From positions 6,126,501 to 6,190,500 of the forward strand of contig NW_023503608.1 in assembly GCF_014529535.1 (NCBI RefSeq): 64,000 nt of DNA, in the 5' to 3' direction. Below are positions 25,894 through 38,900 of this stretch, one piece after another. Origin of the DNA: Bradysia coprophila (taxonomy: Eukaryota; Arthropoda; Insecta; Diptera; Sciaridae). How positions within the stretch are numbered: position 1 is the first letter of the stretch; the number at the start of each line of letters is the position of its first letter. The position numbers and the translations under genes are program-made. The notes beneath the pieces are model-generated. The model was not told the origin of the DNA. It saw nothing but the letters and a program-made list of their open reading frames with translations, and did no database searches.

Positions 25894-28203
25894 ATGTTTA
25901 TATACGTTGTCGTTTGTTCATTGTCACTGATGATTTTATGGTACCATTGGAAGTACAAAACACGCAATGATCAATTGGCTCAAATTCCGTCACCATACAA
26001 ATACCCTTTGATTCATAACACCCTTGAATTTGTTGGAAAATCACCGAAACAAATATTCGATTGGATGGAAGGCATGAGCCGTAAACTGGGTCCAATTTAC
26101 CAATTCACCTTTGAACCGTTCGACAATTCAACGATGGTTATTTCCGATCCGAAAATTGTTGAACAAATCTTGACGAGCAACAAGCTGATCGACAAAACTA
26201 TTGATTATGATCTTATGAAATCGTGGCTCGGAACTGGATTGTTGATATCGTCCGGACATAAGTGGCATCAACGAAGAAAAGTCTTGACTTCTGCATTCCA
26301 TTTCCAAATTCTCGAAAAATTTGTGGAAATTATGGACGAGCAAGGGAATACATTCGTTCGAAATCTCGAAAAATTTGATGGACAGGAAATTAATGTCGCT
26401 ACAATGGTCAATCTGTATGCATTGGATGTTATCTGTGAATCTGCGATGGGATGTAAAATCAACGCTCAAAATGATACGTCTGAATATGCGAATGCTGTTA
26501 AAGAGTAAGATATCATAACCCATAGAAACTCGCAATAGGGAAGAAGTGCCAGCCCACCAGTTCCAGGACCTGTTCCTCTCTCATATATAAGAAAAAGTTT
26601 ATGAAAGAACAATAGGGTCGACTACTCATACATGCCTGGGGACTGGTACGCTTACCCTACTAACAATATTCTCACATCATGGAAGAGGCCATGGTAGTTC
26701 CACATATCATTCAAGGAGAACAATTATTCTTTCAGAATTGCTGAGATCATCTTTCTTCGATCATTTGATCCAATCAGAAGATTCGATTTAATTTACAAAT
26801 TTACCGAGATGTACCGACGTGAACAAAAGGCTCTACAGATTCTGCATGAATTTACCGACAGCGTAATTCGATCGCGACGAAACGAGCTGTTTAATAGCAA
26901 AACGAAGACAGAGAATACAGCCGAGGATATGGTCGGATCGAAGCGAAAAATGGCGTTATTAGATCTACTTCTTCAGTCAACTGTTGACGGAGAACCATTG
27001 AGCGACATAGACATACGAGAAGAAGTTGATACGTTTATGTTTGCCGGACATGACACCACTTCTAGTGCAATTTCGTTTGTGCTCTACAATGTGGCAAAGT
27101 ATCCGGATGTGCAACGGAAAGTCTATGAAGAAGTTGCCAACCATCTTCAAGATGGCGATCACGATGTCTCACTAAAGGATTTGAATAATTTCCGTTACTT
27201 GGATCTAGTCATTAAGGAATCACTGAGGATTTATCCGATAGTACCATACTTCGGTCGGAGGCTTTGCGATGATGTGAAAGTAGACGGCCTTACATTGCCA
27301 CGTTATTCAAACGTTTACATATCGCCATTTATTATGGGCCGAGACGAGAACATTTTTCCCAATCCAATGAAGTTCGACCCTGAACGTTTTGATCTTGAAA
27401 CAACTACGGACAAGTGGAATCCGTTCTGTTACGTTCCATTTTCGGCAGGTCCGAGAAATTGTATCGGTAAGAAAATTTATCCATTCTATTTAAACGCTTA
27501 GGGCGCCGATTCTCGAGCCTTAATTTAAGAATTTGTAACTTGACAGTTGTCGCATTAAAAGTTAAATGAATCGTATGGATCGTACGGTGACATTAAGCAT
27601 ATGGCACACATTGCAGAATAATGCGCACGCTGGAACTTTAGGCTCCCTGGACTTTACTTAAATAGTCTAGGAATACCTCCAAATAAATTTCTAAAAATCA
27701 AAAATTAAATTTTAGATTTTTAGAAATTTATTTGGAGGTATTCCTCGACTCCTTTACTACTTCCCAGGGTACCTAAAGTCGACAAGTCACAGTAACCGGC
27801 AGAGTGTTAAGGTTAATGTCAAGTAACGAATTCTTAAATTCACGAGAATCGGCGTCCTGTGGTTTCAGTTAGTGGAAAACATATATGCCTGTCTAAGGCG
27901 TACAGTCTGAGCTTAGATGCAAAGTTTCACTAAAGTTTTAGAGTCGTCTCCATAGACTCCCTTAATACCACTGCACTGTATAAGTTGAACACTGGATGAT
28001 ATCGGAGACTCAAGCGAACAAAAATTTTTATTTTCGCAGGTCAAAAATTTGCAAGTTACGAAATGAAGTGCATTATATCGAAAATCGTTCGCAATTTTGA
28101 GCTGTCTCTCGGCGACCATTCGGAACTGCCAATATATTCAGAACTTGTGCTGAGGTCAGAGAATGGCATAATTTTAAAAGTCAACAAAAGAAAAAGTGTG
28201 TAA
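25894..28203 (+). CDS. cytochrome P450, CYP4 family-like
   Basis: Three exons, 25894-26504, 26736-27466 and 28040-28203, join in frame to 501 residues, the usual microsomal P450 length. Donors GA|GTAAGA and CG|GTAAGA pair with acceptors TTTCAG and TTCGCAG. The N-terminus is a hydrophobic anchor (residues 1-17) followed by a basic stretch, so it should sit in the ER. The I-helix reads EEVDTFMFAGHDTT (residues 299-312), the CYP4 signature. The K-helix ExxR is at about 365-368, PERF follows, and the heme loop PFSAGPRNCIGQKFA puts the ligand Cys at about 446; this loop spans the last intron. The CYP4 signature normally has Glu where this protein has Ala307, so covalent heme attachment is not expected. 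Substrate is unknown; fatty acids, pheromone or cuticular compounds and xenobiotics are typical for the clan. Intron 2 carries a foldback element. Confidence 0.92.
27502..27858. mobile_element. foldback/MITE inside P450 intron 2
   Basis: Outer arms GGCGCCGATTCTCG and CGAGAATCGGCGTCC pair, as do TTAAGAATTTGTAACTTGAC-like segments just inside. A perfect 31-bp inner hairpin occupies 27669-27745. The GGCGCCGA end resembles the end of the hAT MITE at 23631. It lies wholly within the intron and spares both splice sites. Confidence 0.75.
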
Positions 28204-28306
28204 TTTCTCAAATGTTCACTACTACTACCTTAATAAACATGACATGATTTAAAGTCGAGGTTTTAACTGATAACATTTAAAAGAATAGGTACTACTACTT
28301 AAAGAT

Positions 28307-28312
28307 AATAAA
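28307..28312 (+). terminator. poly(A) signal AATAAA
   Basis: Hexamer about 104 bases after the P450 stop codon, in AT-rich DNA; a plausible 3' end for that transcript. Confidence 0.4.
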
Positions 28313-29099
28313 TGAAATAAAAACTGGTGGAGTTTCTGTATATGACACAATTTAAACCGAGACTTTTAAACATTATAAATTCAAACATCTCCTGTATCCT
28401 AACCATACATCAGAGAGATTTAAGAATTCGAAAGCAACATGTTTCGTCATTGTTCTCCATTCGATTTGAAATATTTGCATCATGTAAATTTTTACACATA
28501 ACATCAGAATCACAAGGATAAAGAATGGAATCGAAAGTTCGAAAACTTCCAGCTACTGTGAAAATTATAGAATCAAACTTTATAAAATAGAACGCATATT
28601 GGCTACGCCTTTTAATTTTCCACATGTTCAACTATATAAAAGCATAGGCTCCGCCTTTGTTCGGAGCTTTTTTCAAACCCTCTTCGCATTGTATATTTTC
28701 CGGAAAATGTGTAAGATTTGAACATTTTCCATGATTACCAATGTGGTAGTATAATTCGTTGAATGAACGGAAAATATGGCGTTTCATGGTTATATATGTA
28801 ATAATAACGGTACGTAAAACCGTACCTAAACCATAATGTTCTTCTATTATATTTACATCAAAATTTATTAGTATCTGTAAACTTACTGGTTTATACTATT
28901 TTGTTCGGTGAATTTTATTCGGTCGAATGTTCCTTATGTCTTAAAATTTTATGCTCGACTTTCGATTAAAATTAATTGCAAACTGTTTCACAGGAGTTGT
29001 AATTTAATAAATAGCCACTCAAATCTTTTATTTTTTTAGAAACGGATCATCGACAAAGACGACGAATATAAGTGGTGAGCTGATTCTCTCACATAAGGA

Positions 29100-29240
29100 A
29101 ATGTATAAGACTCGGAACAGGTCATGATCCGAAATTGAAATCGATCTGAATATCTGTCTGAACTGAATTTACCTGAAATCTGAAGACCAATAAAAATTCA
29201 GGTAAATCAGGCCAGAAACATTTCAGATATACCTACATAC
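29100..29240. repeat. CAGGTAAATCAGG repeat, copy 1
   Basis: After 'actcggaacaggt' come opposing AATTTACCTGAAATCTG and CAGGTAAATCAGG motifs. The same opening and motifs occur in a longer form at 53340-53620, so this is a short copy of that family. Confidence 0.45.
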
Positions 29241-29428
29241 ACTACATAGCTTAACTAGTGGAAGGAAAACGGTGTCTGTAGGAAGTGTGAAGCAAACAGA
29301 CATGACGGACGACCCGAAATTCGATGTTGAAGTGTTTTATGCAACGGTGCATTTTTGGACGTTTTTGAACTGTACAGTTGTATATAATTTTCAATCGAAG
29401 GCTTGACATCAAATTCACATGTCTGTAA

Positions 29429-29558
29429 CAGGGCCTATTTTAAGTAATTTTAATTACTAAAAATTACCAAAAAAAATGAGTAATTTTTTGGTAATTTTCA
29501 ATAATTTTAGTAATTTTTGGTAATTTTTAGTAATTAAAATTACTTAAAATAGGCCCTG
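29429..29558. mobile_element. 130-bp hAT-type MITE with 8-bp target duplication
   Basis: Near-perfect terminal inverted repeats of about 47 bp begin CAGGGCCTATTTTAAGTAA. The exact 8-bp duplication GTCTGTAA flanks it at 29421-29428 and 29559-29566. Arm identity is very high, suggesting a recent insertion. It has no coding capacity, so it was moved by a transposase encoded elsewhere. Confidence 0.9.
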
Positions 29559-30352
29559 GTCTGTAATAACTCTCTCTTCACGATACGAAAATACATTAAA
29601 ATTGCGACCTAAATAAATGACATTTCGTAAAAAGGGCCAACGCGTTGCAGTACATCCTTTCTTCTATGCACTATCGTCACACATCCCAATATCACGCACA
29701 CACATACGATCCTTACAAATAAGTAAATTAGTTAAACCTATTCAAACTTAACCTTGTGATATTTCACTTGTTGTATAACCACGTGATCTAATAGTTCAAT
29801 ACTATTGGGGAATCTTTAAATTACGGAGTATGATGCAATGATGCACACATAAATGCATGTGCATAATATTTGTGTAGGTCCTTGCCTGCCATCTGGAACC
29901 TCTTAAATGTTTTTTTCTTCTACAAATGATCCTGCGTTGTTTTTTTTTTCATAGCCGGATTAGTAGATTACATTGGGTGTTGTGGAAATAATTCATTACA
30001 TGGTCAGTTTGTGATACTAGGCGAACTCACAAATGCGTTTTAAGCAACAAGGTATGGCAACTGTTATTAGTGTAGAGCCGAAGGCGAGGTCAGCAACTAC
30101 ACGAGTATGCTATTTTAATGCCTGTCCCATGAAAATAGAAAATGGTTGTTACAAGTACACGAGGACTTTGCATGTGCAAAAAATAAGTATTTTACATAAA
30201 AACGGAACAAAACAAAATAAATCTGTTGTTACATTAAAACGTTTACAAACAAATCTAGTACACTTACAAAATCGGCTCACACTTCAAAAATATTGATCAC
30301 ATATTGTGACGACGTCACTACTGTAACATCAGTCACTTCTTATTCGCCTAGT

Positions 30353-30493
30353 CGGTTGGCCTGTAAAGGCGCAACATTTTTTATAGTACTTCATTATCAC
30401 TGTACTATTTTTGTGTGTAACAACTTCACATTGATTCATTCCCATGAACTGCAGTGAAGTTTGTTCATGAAAAAAAAAATTCAGTGACAGCAG
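30353..30493 (-). repeat. dispersed hairpin repeat, copy 2
   Basis: Read on the minus strand this has the same ordered landmarks as 7801-7949: CTGCTGTCACTG, a 'gaacaaacttca' arm, 'aatgaagtactat' and GCGCCTTTACAGGCCAACC. It is more diverged in the hairpin arms. Confidence 0.55.
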
Positions 30494-30854
30494 ACTTTTG
30501 ATGAAGAAATATCTGGTTAAAATAAAAAAAACAAATTGAGCTCACGAGCAAACATCCAAAAAAAGAAAAGTGCTAAATTGTAATTGATTTTACACTTAGT
30601 TTCTAAACTCCATTCTCCTATGAGTTGGTGTCAAACGTCATATTAATGCTAGATGCAAAATTTGTGTATTTATGATTTTGTTGATTCTGTTTAGTGTAGT
30701 GTTGCGAAAAATAGGTGAAAAATACAAAATTTGAATTGTTCGCTCGTGTTCATTCGAAACATTGAAAACATTTTGCTGGAATAAATATGGCAGACAATTC
30801 CAATTCTGTGTTCTGTAAATTATTTTATTGCATTGGCGTGTATAAATCGACATA

Positions 30855-31063
30855 GACCTTTTAAGTTCGAAAAAAGACTAGTCTGGAGGGATGAATTGAC
30901 AGCTCACAGCTTTCGCATTCGGTTCACCATATAAACTCCACACTCTTCAAAACAACGCACAAGTATGTACTATTGATCGATGGAAGTAATAGAACATATA
31001 ACAGCTGACAGCTGTCAATTCATACCTCCAGACCACCTGGTTTTTTTTCGAACTTGAAATGTC
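30855..31063. mobile_element. 209-bp MITE with TA target duplication
   Basis: The arms pair over about 60 bp: GACCTTTTAAGTTCGAAAAA at the left against TTTTTCGAACTTGAAATGTC at the right, with GAATTGACAGCT inside. TA flanks both ends (30853-30854 and 31064-31065), the signature of Tc1/mariner-type insertion. It encodes no protein and ends about 400 bp upstream of the F-box ATG. Confidence 0.75.
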
Positions 31064-31316
31064 TATTAAACACTGTTTTTCGAAGTATTTTGTAATATAC
31101 ACGAGTGTAACACTGACAATATTTACCGGTACCTTAATGTACTATATGAAACAAAGTTTTTGAGATGTATGTAATGGCCATTCCCTTTCTAGGTAAGTAA
31201 TGACCATTACTTATAAGAACTGTCAAATAAATGCCCCTTCATGTAATGAACAATTTCCGAAGGGAGCAGATGTATGTTTAACAACAACTTTCCATATGTG
31301 ACAGGCATTTAAGTGG

Positions 31317-31362
31317 TATATATATTGGTATATGTGTACGAACGAGGACAAAGAATTCAGTC
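31317..31362 (+). promoter_or_regulatory. TATA + TCAGTC initiator for the F-box gene
   Basis: A TATATATATT run starts at 31317 with a second TATATG at 31329. A TCAGTC initiator lies at 31357-31362, so the second TATA sits at -30 from the A at 31359. This predicts a leader of about 105 nt. Confidence 0.5.
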
Positions 31363-31463
31363 ACAAATAACTTTTCATTACACATAGTCGATAAGTTTGA
31401 TTGTACTGTGCGTGTTACTCATTTTGCCGAAATACTTTTGGTGTAATTATAAACATTAAACCA

Positions 31464-32885
31464 ATGGACATCCAACTATCAGACGACGGTTGCGGAGACG
31501 ACAATTTCTCACTACACAGACTAAACGATGATTGTCTGCTGAAAATATTCAGTTATCTTTGGAAGGAAGACGCAAGACGTTTATCACAGACATCGAAACG
31601 ATTGAAAAACTTGTGGGGCTACAGGTTCCGGAAATTTACATTCGATTTCTATTCCGATATGTTGAGCAAGACTACCCCAAGTGGTAGAGTTGTCCTTGAT
31701 GTGATTTTAATGGAATACGGTGCAGACATCCGATCCTGGCAATTGAGCATTCGACGCAGATTCAAAGAGGATGCGTTTGAGTTGTTACGAAGAGTCAGCA
31801 AATTCAGTACGAATTTGAAACAATTAAAATTCCAAGGCGTTACCAGCATGAATTTCTTGGACTTGAATTGCCCGGAATTGACTGAATGCCTGGCGAATGT
31901 GGAAACATTGAGCTTTGTGTGCTGTGGAAAGATAGATCGCTCGGATTTTTTTCAGCATTTTCGCAGCTTAAAACAATTATATTTTGAGGAGAGTGGCACA
32001 ACCAGTTGTAATTTGCAGATCTTGTTCAGAAACAATACCCAAATCGAAATGTTCAATTTCAATGAGAGCCGTTCGTTTCTTGGGGACGGTTCACGTGAAG
32101 AAACCTTCAGCAACGGGTTTGGATTGTGCGAATTCGGACCGAAATTCAATAGTTTGTGCTTGGGCCTCAGTCAAGATTCGCCCAATGATGATCTGGAAAT
32201 GTTAAAAATGTTGCGATTGTCAACTTCACATTTGACAAGATTGAAACTTGACTTGCCTTCGGTCAAACATATTGGCACATTTCTAGCTAAACTTGCTGAA
32301 CAAGATACTTTGGAGGAACTAGAACTTGTACGGATTGAAGTTAGCTTACAAGAATGTATGGTCCTCCAATCTTTTCGAAATTTGCGACTGTTGGTTTTCT
32401 ACCCTAAACAACCTAAATTTGTCTTATTCAACGAAGAAGACGAAACGGACTGGGCAAACTTGTTCGAAACTTGGCCCTGGTATCCGGTGCGTTTAGGTAT
32501 CAGAACCAACATTACAATGACATTGTCCTCTTTTACACAAGTAGTAAATCAAATTCATCTGGACCATTTACATTTGGAAAGCATAACGGGCGAAGGACAA
32601 CTTTATGTCGAAGAATTTTTAAGGTCGCTGCCACCGAATAGTCCGCCTCGAACCTTTAATCTCGTGCTGCATAAGTTTTGTGTGAGTTTTTAATTTTTCA
32701 TTACATTACGTTCACACACTGGAGCAATAACCAATCTGTTCTCCATTATTTGATTACAGTTCCTGGTCGAGTGCAGAAGAAAAAAAGTTGTGCATTGCGG
32801 TACGTTAGCCAGCAAGGACCTATTGAAAATTGATTTCAACATCGCCCCTCTCCATCAACGAAAGGTGAAATCTTTTGCTTACTAA
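31464..32885 (+). CDS. F-box protein with leucine-rich C-terminal region
   Basis: Two exons, 31464-32681 and 32760-32885, give 447 residues. The ATG at 31464 is chosen because the frame upstream contains only a TTG. The donor TGT|GTGAGT and acceptor GATTACAG join in phase 0; without splicing the frame stops four codons later. The F-box is near residues 18-60 (LNDDCLLKIFSYLWKEDARRLSQTSKRLKNLW split over two helices), which should bind Skp1 of an SCF ubiquitin ligase. The remainder has scattered leucine-rich repeats (for example LTRLKLDLP and LEELELVRIEV) that would select the substrate. Arthropods have many such FBXL-like genes and I cannot assign an orthologue. Confidence 0.82.
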
Positions 32886-32909
32886 ATGTAAACGTAATGA
32901 CCATAAGCA

Positions 32910-32915
32910 AATAAA
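32910..32915 (+). terminator. poly(A) signal AATAAA
   Basis: Hexamer 25 bases after the F-box stop codon; a second AATAAA follows near 32990. Its closeness supports the two-exon model. Confidence 0.5.
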
Positions 32916-35900
32916 TTTGTAATATCCATTTGATACAAGTATATTCAAGTGACTGTGACTTGATGACCAGTGTGATACGTTCGCGAAAAAAATAAAGCTC
33001 AAACATTGAAACGTGCAAGGCAATTTACCACATACAGCAAAGAAGTTCAGTTGTAAGTATATACCAAAGCCAATACCACATTTGCTTAACCGAACGTGGA
33101 ATCCGACCGTCTCCACGACTCTTTCCTGTTACCTCAACCTTTGATTCTTTGGCAGAAACATCCGGAAGTGCTACATCGAACCCTCATTCCGAGCGGTTTT
33201 TAATAATTTCTCACAGATTTCCTAGCCTTTCTGAGGCAATAAAACGAAGAACATCTTTGCTATTATAGGGTCTTAACGTAGAGCGAAATGCAAATCTGAA
33301 AAATCATTCCCCCACATCAAAAAGTGCATAAATATTAAAGTCCATGAAACAATATTTTCATAAATTAAATTATAAATCTCTACACATTCCCCCAGCAACT
33401 CAATTTTCAGTGGAGATAATTTAATTTATTGAAAATGGAATATTGGTGCGGTGTACTATAGCGGAGTTTTCAATATTGATCCAGAATATGTTTAAAATTT
33501 CCACATACAAAGCATTATAAATTATAATTGAGCGGCAATAATGTAACATTGTGTATTCATATCTCTAAAGGTATAACCGTATACGTCTGGTATATTTTAT
33601 AATGTACGGTACATAATAAAGTTTGGATCGGTTCGTGCTGTAATTATAAAAGTTTTAAAATGAATACAATGAGACTATGGTACGATTGAACATTTTGCGA
33701 TTTTTCGTATAAATGAGGAGGAGTGACAAATTTATTAACACTTCACGACTATCAATCGCTCCATGTAAACGTTTTTCTAATTTGAAGACTAGACAGATGT
33801 ACAGCTTGGGTATCACCAGTAGATTAAATTAGATTGCAATTTGGGAGGTTTTCCAAAATATGAAATCCAGATCAGATATCCTTTTTTTCAAACACCCAAC
33901 CCTTACTCATTCTTTTGTCACTGTAAGTTTTCAGCAGGAAGTCGTTCAGGCGTCTTCAATCCAGGGATGGTAGATTCTCATTGTGTAAATCAAAATACCC
34001 AAAGGTGCAATGCCTAAGGCCGGAATAAAGAGGACAATTCTGTACTTCTTTTGAACTAGCAAGTCTATGAGTTATATTTTGAGTAACTCTACGAAGTCAC
34101 ACCATAGGACCCGAAAGTACATAAAATTACCTTTCCAAATGACATCCCACACGACCATGTACGTTTCGCGTACCTCAAAAAACGTCTGTAAGAACAGCGT
34201 AAGTTCTCAGTCTTTTTCGGTTGAAAACTTTAACGGCACATATTTCAGTGTGGATGAATTTTAAACTCAATAAGTCCCTATTCGGCTCAATCTCCTAAAT
34301 TACATGTGATTATCTTTCTAATGACACTGTACGACTCGTGTAAATTGAGAAATTTTTGTTAGAAAATTGCAAGTTTTCGGTTTTTGATTAACTTTCACCA
34401 GCCACACAAGCTTCGAAGAATTTTTCGAAAGTGGTTTTCGCTTCTAGGGTCATATACCTTTCTAGGCGCATATAAAGTCCACTGGAAAATGCGTCCGATT
34501 TCGGTATGCTGTTTTTCAAAAGAATCCGTCAGTAGGAATCTCCCTCGGTGCGAAATTTCTCGATACCTTTGTGGCACAATCTTTATTTCAGACCAGAAAT
34601 GTCCAAATGACCTATTTTTCATAAGCGATTTTGTTTTTACTTGTTTGGTCCAACTGTACATGATTTCAGAGAATACACGCTGGTTATGCCATAAACGATG
34701 AAAATATTTGCAGAAAAAAGTCCACAATAAAAAAATTGGGAACGTTTAACATTGAGAGCATTTTCCATTCGTTACATCGTCACCTTTAAATAACCGAAAT
34801 AACAAAACCCAATTCGTCTTCGTTTTGTTCTAGCACAATCTTGTTTCCACGCCATTTCATTTAATTACTCCGCTCTTAACTCGCTAAATCGCAACCACAT
34901 CAAGTTTAATATTATCATCTTATTTAAACGGTTTGTGGTTCTGACAATGCACAAGAAAATACTTCTTCCGTTTTGTTGGTTTTGTTAAAGTATGTTTTCT
35001 CTGGTTGGTGGGGTGGTTGAATTTTAAGTGAAAATATAAATGTAAATTGTCGCTGTGTTCTTCTCAGCAGCAATAAAAGCGTACGTAAAGCAGACGAGTT
35101 ATCTGGCGTGTAATAAAATGTATACGTTCCGCATCGTATGTTACCAGAAGTTTTACAACTAGTGTGTGAATTTAGAACTACTTTGATTGTCCCAGAAAGG
35201 AGAAGATGTATTTTGAATATTTTCCGCATTTTCTTGCAAAGAGAAGGAAAAAATTACAGAAAATTTAAAACAAATTTAACGAAAACCCTTCCAATGTTTT
35301 TTTCCTTCCTTTTTCGTGGAAAAGCAATAAAGCGAAAACAATTTTACGCCTAAATTTCTTAACTTGATAAGACTGTTTAATATTCAACGCAACAGAAGAA
35401 AATTTAATTTCGCGGTGAGATACGTGATAGATAGAAATGCTAAACGGTGGAATATTTCTTAAGATTTTCCATTGCGATTACAAGTTATTTAATGAATTGT
35501 GATACTGTGTTGTTAAGACAGGGAATTATTTGGCTTTACTTTTTGTGTTTATCTGTTTCCTTTTTATTAAAATATTTTTTATTATGACTCTGTACGAGCC
35601 GTTTCAGGTCATTTAGATGCATGGTACACCTGATGAACAGATCTAGAGAATGATACTTATATCTTTATTCGAATAGCGAATTCTTCAAACGTGTCTTCAA
35701 TCTAAAAAATATGACAGAAATGGATTCCTTCCTTCTTCGGCGAAACAAAGTTTTCGACGTTTTACTAGATTCTAAAGATTTTCCAACTAATGGGTAAGAG
35801 ATCGTGAAGATCTATACTCAAAAAATTTCTGAAATGTCAATTCACCAACGGTATCCCAATTGTTATGCTCACTCTGTTCTATGTAGGAAAGTAACTCTCT

Positions 35901-38900
35901 TGGCCCTGTCGAAAACTATAGCTAAATGCTCATTTCAAAAAAATCAATTCCAGAGTAAACAGAACCAACCCTTGGTCATGCAATTCTGCCACTGTGCTCT
36001 GGAACATAAATCTGTGATAATTTTTCACATTTTCTGCAATTCATTTGGGAAATCGTTACCGATGTCGATTACGAAAAATCGAAATAATTCCATTTCGATT
36101 AGACGAACAAAACACATGAGACAAAAGGTCAATTGAAAAGACATTCATCATCGTCTTGAGATTGTTTTATACATCATTCCAACGGGCTGTCATGTGTGTT
36201 CGTTCAAATACACAAGCAATGAACATCATGTAGCAGTATAGTACGGTATACAACGATTCGTACTTTTATTATGAAACTCACCGATTCTCGATGTTTTTGC
36301 CATGGGAAATTTGAAGAAAAGCAATAACAAATTTATTGAACTTATATGACTCCGTTGAAAATAATTGTCCCATTCGGTCCACACTGAGTATCATCCACTT
36401 TTACCTCAGAAATATATCGGAAAAGTCATGTTCCATTTCCACAAAAATATTTATTATGATCCGAAAAGAGCAAAATAACAGCAACAACAACACCAACCGA
36501 GAAAAAACATTCAATGAGAAAATATAATCATCGTCTAAAAAATATTCATTCAATCTACCCCAAAAACGTATTTCTGGAACAGATGCATTAGAATCTTTAT
36601 CATACTTAACCTTCTCTCCATTCTACATTTTGACTCCTTAAAGTACACCAAATACACTATATATATTGCCAGACCCAATAAAAAAGTAACGCCTTTTTCA
36701 TCTAAACCATAACGAGAATGTCATAATAGAAAAATGATGCGAAAATAAATTTCCATCTAAATCTGTGCTCGCTGTTCATATATATAACATACATACCCCA
36801 AGTGTATATCTATAACCGCACTGTTTGCCTTTTAATGTGAAAACCTTCCAGCGTTGTGTGTATATACTATGTACAGATGATCGACTACATAACTATATTT
36901 TTTGTATGTTATTGTGAAAATCGGCTTTGGGTCATGTTTGGTGTTATCTTTTTTTACCATTCTTTGAGTATTTCGGTCTGGTTCTGTTGTATATGTAATG
37001 AAAGAAGAAGAAAAAAAAAGCGAAAAATATCAACATCAATATGGAAGTAAGAAAAGTAGATATGTTGGTAGTCGGTATGAAAACTATATGCTCGATTTTT
37101 TATGCTAAATTTATTGCTCCTTATATGCAACCATATACTTCAACCATAATGTCGTAACCTATTCGAAGACTGAACACTTTCGTAGATTTTTTTTATTCCT
37201 GCGACTTGTACGTTTCGAGTGTTGGACCGAGTGAGGTGCAGATAAACATAGAAAAAAAACCTTTGGAAATCATTTTAAATTTTTTTAAGAAAATCCAAAA
37301 TGTTAGTTCGAGTAAATTGCCTAACATTTGATGGAGTCACTTTGCGAAAAATTTGATAAGCTTTCTCCGGACTGAGTAATTTGTGGAAGTATTTTTTTTC
37401 TTCAAACACTTTCACCTTAGGTGTGGACCTCTACGAAATCGCATGAATGGAAAATGTTTTTAGTCAATATTCTCCTTACAACTAATCCGATAAATGTAAA
37501 ATTATGGTCAAATACTAGTCTGAACAAGATATGGTATCGATATGTTCGAAAAAGTTCTGCTGATTGGCTCCTCGAAAAATTTACGATTTTCAAAGAGGTC
37601 GGTAGGACGGCGCGATCCGGCTATCTGCAAACTATAGGCGTGGGTTGTTAACACTAGGCACCTAGATTATAACCATATATGAATCGCTTAGAAAAAGTGG
37701 TCGCACAGGCAACAATATCACTTTTTCGAGAAAAAAAAAACACTAAAATGGCACCCCGTGAAACTTCAGTCGCTCTAGCTCTGGATCAAACTCTTGTAGT
37801 CGTTTATTCTTCCCTGAACTCTAACCTTTCCATTGTTACCTAACCGGAAACGATCTGACGGCGATAAGTGTAATCTGTAGTCACGTTTCGCACTAAACCC
37901 AACCTACGACACCTGGAAAAACTTGAATTTATGATCGGCAATAAAATTATGCTTCTATGAGTTGACCACCTAAACTTAGAGCTTAGAGCATCGATACTTC
38001 AATAATATACTTTGTGCAGCAAGAGCAAGGTGCACATCTGCATACCACAGTATACTATTGTCACACTCGGCGCCTACAGCTGCGAGTGGCAACTACACAA
38101 TATATAAGATGGGTATTACCTAACAAAGCATTTCCATTAAAAGTAATCACGAAGTATTTTATTAATTAACGTCAGGTTGTAAATATTGACCGTTTGGAAG
38201 ACTGCTTCTTTATGACAAAAAAAAAAATAAAAATAAAAATACTAAAAGAATGTCCTCCATGGTAAAATAACTTCCCGAACCAACTTGTTCATCACATTAT
38301 TCTTCTCTATATATACGCCTCCAAACACATTTCATAAAATCTCTAATAAGTTCAGAGTCGTGGAAAATTAAATAGCGGATTTTTCCGCAGATTATTTATG
38401 TTGTTTATTTTCGGCACTCAACCGGAAAAAAATTTTCGTCACCACAATTTAATATGACGAAAAAAAGAGTGGACTATCTCGGTGCGATGATTCTTCGTTT
38501 AGTTATGTGGCTGATGGGTGTATTTATTATGTTTATATATGGCACGGCATTAAAACTAAAAAGCAGATTATTTTTTTATAATAATATTTTTCGTACTCAT
38601 GCTGGATGGATGAATGAGATTTATAATATTTTTTGTGTCGTCGTTTTATTGAACCCAACTCCATTAACCCTCTTGCACCGAATTATATATAACACGGGAT
38701 ACAGATTAATTTGAAAGTAGATTTATTTTGAAACGAGTAAATAATTGAATTTTTCTGATAAAAAAATAAAATAAAAAAAATGATTTTATTGCTGAACCAC
38801 GACCCATTACTACGACGACTAAGAGGAAAAAAAAACATATTTCTTTGAGAAACATTTTCAATTCCCAAAACATTTTGCAACGTTTCAATTGAATTTTCCA

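Noticed and set aside
31401..31463. N-terminal extension of the F-box protein
   Set aside because: The first codon is TTG; the first ATG is at 31464 and fits the predicted transcription start.
35804..36136. 110-codon plus-strand frame
   Set aside because: No ATG in good context, no recognisable domain, in a repeat-rich interval.
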